Shown piece after piece: positions 61,301 to 64,000 of a stretch of DNA of 64,000 nt. Every line of letters starts with the position of its first letter. The stretch's first letter is position 1. This DNA comes from Antedon mediterranea. Lineage: Eukaryota; Echinodermata; Crinoidea; Comatulida; Antedonidae. The notes under the pieces were generated by a model, which saw only the letters and a program-made list of their open reading frames with translations, ran no database searches and was not told where the DNA came from. A program made the translations under genes and the position numbers. The stretch is from positions 17,040,932 through 17,104,931 of the forward strand of contig NC_092679.1 of the NCBI RefSeq assembly GCF_964355755.1, given 5' to 3'.

Positions 61301-61659
61301 TTTTCAATCATCAACCTCTCTTCGTTATCAAAATTCTCAAATGCATAGCCATCAACTAATTCATCAAGCCCTAGATTTGGATTTTTATGCACGTCACCAT
61401 CTTGAAATTTGACTTTACCACAGCAGGAATTCTCTACCCCACCTCCTAGATTCCAAAAAGTCAAAGCGCATGCCCTAGCTAGCTCCCACTGCCCAAGTTG
61501 AAAATACTTCCTGAACGACAGCATTGAGTGCCTGAGTAAAACGCTGCGACCACTGCGACAAATGGGTGCTGGCCTAGGCCTAGCATTATATGGCGTCAGC
61601 TCATTTTCTGAGATAAGATTAGCTTCTCTTGAGGTTAATTCTGATAGTACCGTAGTCAT
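34400..61659 (-). CDS. ZFYVE26: ZFYVE26 / spastizin (FYVE-CENT), complete 41-exon model
   Basis: Exons from the start: 61262-61659, 60961-61045, 60315-60398, 59394-60014, 58739-58903, 58484-58566, 56743-56963, 55432-56256, 54918-55087, 53619-54546, 53023-53122, 52651-52868, 52271-52494, 51292-51464, 51181-51246, 50948-51033, 50103-50143, 49083-49175, 48587-48782, 47371-48266, 46713-46940, 46430-46495, 45945-46124, 45728-45823, 44931-45078, 44245-44435, 43537-43679, 43356-43396, 42993-43159, 42427-42587, 41421-41597, 40889-41054, 40471-40563, 40103-40165, 39693-39839, 38941-39138, 38141-38322, 37668-37821, 37260-37319, 35146-35379, 34400-34567. All phases agree; 2,911 residues (human 2,539). 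GQWELARAC near the start, the FYVE finger (about 2175-2236) and the C-terminal KCDASVFIEGI, MTCIRFF, HIKTIEMQLEVTK and KLKSAYLIAV match the family. Spastizin binds PI3P, partners spatacsin and AP-5 in lysosome reformation, and acts in cytokinesis. Least certain junctions: exon 7 acceptor and exon 17. Confidence 0.95.
34404..34409 (-). terminator. AATAAA overlapping the ZFYVE26 stop region
   Basis: The hexamer lies 1 nt upstream of the TGA, inside the last codons. It is too close to be the functional signal on its own. No clearer AATAAA was chosen downstream because the minisatellite begins about 110 bp further on. Confidence 0.25.
35440..36985. repeat. 1.5-kb CTAA-type array in ZFYVE26 intron 39
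   Basis: Built from CTAACTAACTG, CTACCTACTTTAACTACTG and CAACCAACTAACTG blocks that reshuffle into higher-order units of roughly 50-55 bp. It is extremely C/T/A-biased, with G confined to CTG steps. The intron is 1.9 kb, so most of it is this array. Confidence 0.95.
38553..38690. mobile_element. MITE copy, ZFYVE26 intron 36
   Basis: AAAGCTCTGTTTACACTATC at the left and TTTTGATAGTGTAGATTTG at the right enclose CAAATATGG(T)...GACATCATCATGTCC. The ends are slightly decayed. Confidence 0.85.
38705..38935. repeat. ~120-bp tandem duplication, ZFYVE26 intron 36
   Basis: TTGATATACATTTGATGGC...GTGTATTACTCAG...GGATCTGTGTAAA...ATCATTTCAATGCA occurs twice in tandem. It ends just before exon 36 (38941). 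Confidence 0.85.
39467..39603 (+). mobile_element. SINE family 1, 5' half only
   Basis: GTGAGTGGTCTGGTGGTTAA through CTCGGATAAGGACTATAAACC; truncated at the 3' side. It carries an extra GTAGCCATAACATCGGCAAG segment shared with the copy at 45205, indicating a subfamily distinct from the 32255 copy. Confidence 0.85.
40257..40350. mobile_element. truncated MITE, ZFYVE26 intron 33
   Basis: The left half only: AAAGCTGTCTACACTATCAA through GACATCATCATGTCCATATA, ending at TGGGCATGGG. Confidence 0.8.
40683..40858 (+). mobile_element. SINE family 2, 5'-truncated
   Basis: Matches the body and tail of 11255-11490: GATCAAGACACAACTTTG, GATTACTAGCTGCATTA, AATGACCGTGGTAATAATG and AAGAATGAACTATTA. Confidence 0.85.
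41266..41342. repeat. 22-bp tandem repeat
   Basis: About 3.5 copies of AGTTATAAACGG(C/T)(A/G)CGCACTAC in ZFYVE26 intron 31. Confidence 0.85.
41655..42360. repeat. 19-bp minisatellite in ZFYVE26 intron 30
   Basis: About 35 copies of GAACCATACAAGGTATGAT, with some shortened 14-bp units (GAACCATTAAGG). Both CCATAC and GTATG steps give weak internal dyad symmetry. It fills nearly the whole intron between exons 30 and 31. Confidence 0.95.
43537..44435 (-). other. ZFYVE26: FYVE finger of ZFYVE26 (exons 26-27)
   Basis: The finger spans two exons. Exon 26 ends with WVKDMDVTFCMVC, giving the canonical WxxD motif and first cysteine pair. Exon 27 opens with FNRRHHCRRCGRVVCWRC, the R(R/K)HHCR membrane-binding motif plus two cysteine pairs, and closes with VRICDDC, the RVC-type motif and last pair. 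All eight zinc ligands and the PI3P-contacting basic residues are present, so phosphoinositide binding should be intact. Confidence 0.95.
45205..45450 (+). mobile_element. SINE family 1, nearly full length
   Basis: Diverged copy running from AGTGAGTAGACAGTGGAACC through GACCAGTCTTTGACTGAAGA to TCAGTATAAA and a poly-T. The A-box region is shortened. Lies in ZFYVE26 intron 24. Confidence 0.88.
47091..47356. mobile_element. intact palindromic MITE plus half copy, ZFYVE26 intron 20
   Basis: The reference copy is 47091-47236. Its ends TTAAGTTCTGTCTACACTAT and ATAGTGTAGACAGAGCTTAA are inverted repeats of about 25 bp. The centre carries GTAGTGATATGACATCATCA and CACATCACATTTTTT. A second right half (47237-47356) follows immediately, apparently a tandem duplication. 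There is no coding capacity. Confidence 0.9.
48824..48914. mobile_element. short MITE copy, ZFYVE26 intron 18
   Basis: GCTCTGTCTACACTATCAAA and TTTTTGATAGCATAGACC flank a shortened centre with TGATGTCATATCACTACTG. Confidence 0.85.
49270..49730 (+). mobile_element. non-LTR retrotransposon 3' end (CR1/L2-like)
   Basis: A plus-strand frame from about 49279 to 49639 reads LRDKSYDQRLKELGLPTL, then RRRRADIIQVFKI, DDIEAETFF, RGHQFKLRKPRARL, and SFSSRIVNTWNNL. This is the familiar C-terminal extension that follows the reverse transcriptase of many LINEs. The 3' end is ATTCAAGTAAGATTCAAGTAAGTAAG, a short repeated tail. It is a 5'-truncated insertion in ZFYVE26 intron 17, antisense to the host gene. 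Confidence 0.88.
49933..50092. repeat. 40-bp tandem repeat, four copies
   Basis: TATGTATTTATGTTTGTTAT followed by CATATAAATATTATACAGTG, repeated four times almost without change. It ends only about 10 bp downstream of the donor of ZFYVE26 exon 17. Confidence 0.93.
50181..50387 (+). other. orphan exon-like Cys-rich frame antisense in ZFYVE26 intron 16
   Basis: I do not recognise this. Between an acceptor-like CATATTTTAG and a donor-like CAG|GTAAAT lies a stop-free 207-bp stretch that would be a symmetric phase 1-1 exon. It reads SHWVLPLKENCCHRCTHC, KRFFRNRKE, then TVTHQTRWTKQTCKIGDEIQ. Six cysteines with CC-x2-C-x2-C spacing suggest a metal-binding or disulfide module. It may be a relic of a captured exon or of a transposon gene. 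No partner exons are visible on the plus strand nearby. Confidence 0.35.
53225..53352 (-). pseudogene. duplicated 3' end of ZFYVE26 exon 13 in intron 10
   Basis: The stretch repeats 52187-52312 with about 10% divergence: CTGTACAAGCAGTGCCTTCA, AGTGACATATCTTTAAAT, AATATGGTGTAGGCTGTGTTACC. It contains the exon 13 donor and its last ~12 codons (53318-53352, reading SAISYIHGK). It lies upstream of exons 11-13 in transcription order, without an acceptor, so it is a non-functional copy. Confidence 0.8.
56533..56692. mobile_element. MITE copy with internal triplication, ZFYVE26 intron 7
   Basis: AAAGCTCTGTCTACATTATC and TTTGATAGTGTAGACCGATC are the ends. Inside, a 21-bp unit ATCACTACCATATTTG(G/A)GCAC/T is repeated three times. 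Confidence 0.88.
57056..58458. mobile_element. MITE copy interrupted by a TIR element, ZFYVE26 intron 6
   Basis: The left part (57056-57120, AGCTCTGTCGACACTTTC onward) and right part (58383-58458, to TTTGTGTAGACAGAGC) are the two halves of one MITE, separated by the 1.26-kb element at 57121-58382. Confidence 0.85.
57121..58382. mobile_element. 1.26-kb TIR element with TAA target duplication (PIF/Harbinger-like)
   Basis: The ends are 34-bp inverted repeats with one mismatch: GGCCAAATAAAAAAA, then ATACTTGTTAAGCGTCAC (57121-57154 and 58349-58382). The flanking trinucleotide is TAA on both sides (57118-57120 and 58383-58385). A three-base TWA duplication with GG-starting TIRs fits PIF/Harbinger, by family knowledge. 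The interior is more GC-rich and CpG-rich than its surroundings and has no recognisable transposase, so it is probably non-autonomous. Confidence 0.85.
58923..59069. mobile_element. MITE copy, ZFYVE26 intron 4
   Basis: AAGCTGTCTACCCTATCAAA to GTTTGATAGTGTAGCCGGAG, with the centre TGTGCCCAAATATGG...CATGTCCATATATGGGCACA. Confidence 0.9.
60466..60947. mobile_element. candidate TIR element rich in CCCGGG motifs, ZFYVE26 intron 2
   Basis: The outer segments TTTTACCCCTTTTG (left) and GTGTAAAAGGGGTATA (right) are inverted. Inside, TACCCGGG, ATCCGGGACACACCCGGG and AACCCGAGTTATACCCGGG repeat in both orientations. GC-rich blocks stand out from the AT-rich intron. No target duplication was settled. Confidence 0.45.
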
Positions 61660-62969
61660 TATTGACTGATATATGCTCCGATTTCCAATTACTATATTAT
61701 TATGATCATTTTGGGTCTTTTTTTCGTTCCTAATTCCTCAGTCTGCCACATTTCTGATGACAATTTCTCAGCTGATGCATGTTTTTATAGTGCGCCCTCT
61801 GTAGTCGTAAAACTTTTCGCGGATATTGACCTCGATATGGATAAAAAAAAAGATTTTTTATTGAATATGAATAGCGCCGCCGTTATTATTATTTGTCAGA
61901 GCCATATATATAAAGAGTTACGACATTGAAGATTAGAAGCCATGTTTGTGTCAAAGAATTCGCACGCTGAGGGCACGCGCGTCTATTTTGTATAGCGTTT
62001 TCCTGTAGTTCATGCATTATTTTTAGATTTTTTTGTCTATGAAATAACGCTTATATTCCGTTTTTATTTTAGTAATTAATTTTATTAATGGTATTAATTT
62101 TGTAACATATATATATTGTGTCTATAATAACAAAATAATAAATTTTAGGGCCTACATGCAAGTCAGAATACATCAAAGCATGAACCAATACAAATTCACC
62201 CCTCTTTTTATACAGTATGCTCTCCGTGTGTTTTTGATACAAACTTTCCGAGACTCGTTCATCATTTCATTTGTAATAATTTGCCTTTATTATTTTAATA
62301 TTGTTCATACCCTATTCAATATATTAACAAATATATCCACGACACTTTATTATTTTATTTAGTCATCAAAGCATGCATTATGAATTGAAAATATTACATA
62401 TTAATTGTTATAGGACGTAGTTATGGGATGTTTCGTTCCAAAATCAATCAATCGAACTTTATAATGTACTAGCGCACGCGCGCGCAATATTCTTTGCCGC
62501 AAGTACTTCTGTACGCTGTGCACATCGATATTACCGTAAAATGTGCAATTACATTTTTTTAAATATAAGAAAAAGTTTAAAGTATTTTCTTGCTCCTATA
62601 CTTTACATCAGACAAGTTTGACACAAATTGATATGCATATCACGTGACTATAATCCAATGTCGTAACTCTTTATATATATGGCTCTGTTATTTGTTTTAA
62701 TAGTGCGCCCTCTGTACTTTAAAAACTTTCCGCGCGGATAACATTTTTTTTTTTTCATATTGAATGTGAATAGCGCCGCCGCCCCGTTATTAAATTCCGC
62801 ATATATCCGGGTCACGTGTAAATCATTGTTTACGTTACAAACAAATCGAGTTTCTGATAATAATATTTATTGTTGATGCATGATCCTGACCTGACCACAC
62901 ACTGACCACACACTGCTCTGAAAGTGTGTAAATTGTTATATTGTAATAAAACAAATCACTGAAAGAAAG
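61660..62969. promoter_or_regulatory. divergent intergenic region between ZFYVE26 and LGMN
   Basis: A 1.3-kb spacer between head-to-head genes, expected to carry both promoters. It contains a 105-bp direct repeat (about 61785-61890 and 62698-62795, sharing TAGTGCGCCCTCTGTA and GTGAATAGCGCCGCCG-like blocks) and, inside these, the perfect 32-bp inverted repeat described separately. CpG-rich patches lie near 62465-62500 and 62735-62830. No core promoter motif is assigned. Confidence 0.5.
61897..62687. repeat. segment bounded by perfect 32-bp inverted repeats
   Basis: 61897-61928 (CAGAGCCATATATATAAAGA...) is the exact reverse complement of 62656-62687. The 727 bp between them contain no recognised gene. 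This could be a non-autonomous DNA element, or the arms of a former palindrome. Confidence 0.85.
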
Positions 62970-63110
62970 ATGCTGTTTGTTTCTCTCCTGCTTGTTTCTT
63001 TAGCGTCAGTAAACTGCCGAATATTTCCAGAAATTCAGGACGATTTTGAAGGCAAAAATTGGGCTCTCATCGTAGCAGGATCGAACGGATGGGACAACTA
63101 TCGGCATCAG
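62970..63110 (+). CDS. LGMN: legumain, first coding exon (gene continues past the window)
   Basis: 47 codons from ATG to a CAG|GTACGA donor, phase 0. Residues 1-16 (MLFVSLLLVSLASVNC) form a signal peptide. The remainder ends GKNWALIVAGSNGWDNYRHQ, the invariant N-terminal strand and SNGW-x-NYRHQ motif of C13 legumains, and the exon ends exactly after RHQ as expected for this family. Legumain is a lysosomal asparaginyl endopeptidase made as a zymogen. The catalytic His and Cys lie in exons beyond the window. It is head-to-head with ZFYVE26; both act in the lysosomal system, but the pairing may be coincidental. Confidence 0.93.
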
Positions 63111-63299
63111 GTACGATCACCTTGTAACCGAGTTAGCCGGCCTCAGGCACAATTAGCCTAATTATAGTAATTCAAGGCTAAGATACAGTAAAAAGTATTC
63201 AATTAAAAGTATTCAATTAAAAGTATTCTGAATAATACTGGATTTAATCATGTATTTTCAAATAACATACCTATAAGATTCAGCATGGTTTAAATCTTT

Positions 63300-63713
63300 T
63301 AAGTGTGTTAATCGTCAAATGTATGAATTGGATTGGTTTAATAAAAGCTGTACCAAACCATCATTATCACTTTATGTTAAATTTAAAAAAATGCCTGAGT
63401 TAGAAAATTATCTTACTGTTAAAACTGATTTTCATGGTGCTCAATTGAAATTTAAGGCAAGGTCAAATACTCTTCAACTTGAAAGTAGATTAAGTAAATG
63501 GGATATGAATAATACTGGTAATTGTATGTTATGTAAGGATGAACCTGAAGATTTATATCATTTTATGTTAAATTGTAAAGTACTACAAGAAGTGCGAATT
63601 TCAGAATTTGAATGCTTGGAACAAAACCTTAATGATTCTGGTCTTTCAGATCTATGGAATTCACTCCAGTTAAATAATTCAGAGGTTATCTTAATGATTA
63701 TGTTATGCGCGAT
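63300..63713 (+). mobile_element. non-LTR retrotransposon C-terminal fragment
   Basis: A 130-codon frame with KARSNTLQLESRLSKWD followed by CMLCKDEPEDLYHFMLNC. This is the C-x2-C-x8-H-x4-C zinc-knuckle-like end typical of many LINE polyproteins ('C-x-x-C...E-D-x-x-H-F-x-x-x-C'). The frame is intact but 5'-truncated. It sits in LGMN intron 1 and runs directly into the palindromic array. Confidence 0.8.
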
Positions 63714-63909
63714 TTGCGCAATTTGAAATTGCGCAAAAAAATCCTTGCGCAATTTGAAATTGCGCAAAGAATTCTTGCGCAATTTAAAATTGCGCAAGGA
63801 TTTTTTTGCGCAATTTCAAATTGCGCAAGAAAATCTTTGCGCAATTTTAAATTGCGCAAGAATTCTTTGCGCAATTTGAAAACGAACTGTAAATTTTCAA
63901 ATTGCGCAA
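63714..63909. repeat. tandem palindromes with TTGCGCAA every 15-16 bp
   Basis: Five intact 23-bp palindromes (TTGCGCAA + TTTNAAA-type centre + TTGCGCAA) start at 63714, 63745, 63775, 63806 and 63837. A sixth at 63867 is opened by an insertion. The spacing is 31, 30, 31, 31 and 30 bp. Spacers pair with each other: 63737-63744 and 63798-63805 are reverse complements, so 63714-63828 is one larger near-perfect inverted repeat centred on GAATTC. Confidence 0.95.
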
Positions 63910-64000
63910 CAAAATTCTACCAGACAATCGGTATTATAATAATTTATTGGAAACTAAATAACTCAAAATAAAACATAATAAATGCGAAGATAACATGTGT
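63910..64000. other. LGMN intron 1, remainder
   Basis: AT-rich intronic sequence running off the window; nothing further is seen. Confidence 0.5.

Noticed and set aside
63714-63909. CRISPR-like array of 23-bp repeats with short spacers
   Set aside because: Spacers are only 7-8 bp and complementary to each other, and the context is an animal intron.

Overview
The window is AT-rich, repeat-rich, intron-bearing animal DNA. Gene content (a peripherin/ROM-type tetraspanin, a C16orf89-type secreted protein, a FAM53 protein, spastizin/ZFYVE26 and legumain) together with very frequent TAGGCCTA palindromes points to an invertebrate deuterostome. An echinoderm is my best guess, but that is inference only. 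No prokaryotic, CRISPR or viral operon-like system is present.

Layout. 1-7000 is a nest of repeats: a 30-bp minisatellite is interrupted by a 5.7-kb element with perfect 32-bp inverted ends. That element is itself inflated by an internal 'CTATCCATTTGAAA' satellite and a 1.73-kb tandem duplication. 7000-11000 has no gene I can support. 11015-18680 (minus) is a FAM53-like gene whose N-terminal and C-terminal family motifs are both recognisable. 20095-23896 (plus) is a seven-exon C16orf89-like gene that ends in a membrane segment. 26652-27263 (plus) is an intronless basic protein of unknown function. 28098-31560 (plus) is a five-exon peripherin-2/ROM1-like tetraspanin with an unusual long Gly- and Lys/Ser-rich tail. 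34400-61659 (minus) is a complete 41-exon ZFYVE26 (spastizin) gene of about 2,911 codons, with a DUF547-like middle region and a canonical FYVE finger. From 62970 (plus) the first exon of legumain begins and the window ends in its first intron.

The genes are not an operon; they are unrelated neighbours, with ZFYVE26 and LGMN starting head-to-head 1.3 kb apart. Every exon boundary of the five multi-exon models was checked by eye for AG/GT and reading phase. The models are internally consistent, but they have not been tested against transcripts.

The introns carry an active-looking repeat landscape: two tRNA-derived SINE families, a palindromic MITE family found in at least eight places (seven inside ZFYVE26), a 1.26-kb TAA-flanked TIR element inserted into one of those MITEs, a SINE inserted into another, two non-LTR retrotransposon 3' ends, and several private minisatellites. 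The last 300 bases hold a hierarchical palindrome in which TTGCGCAA recurs every 15-16 bp.
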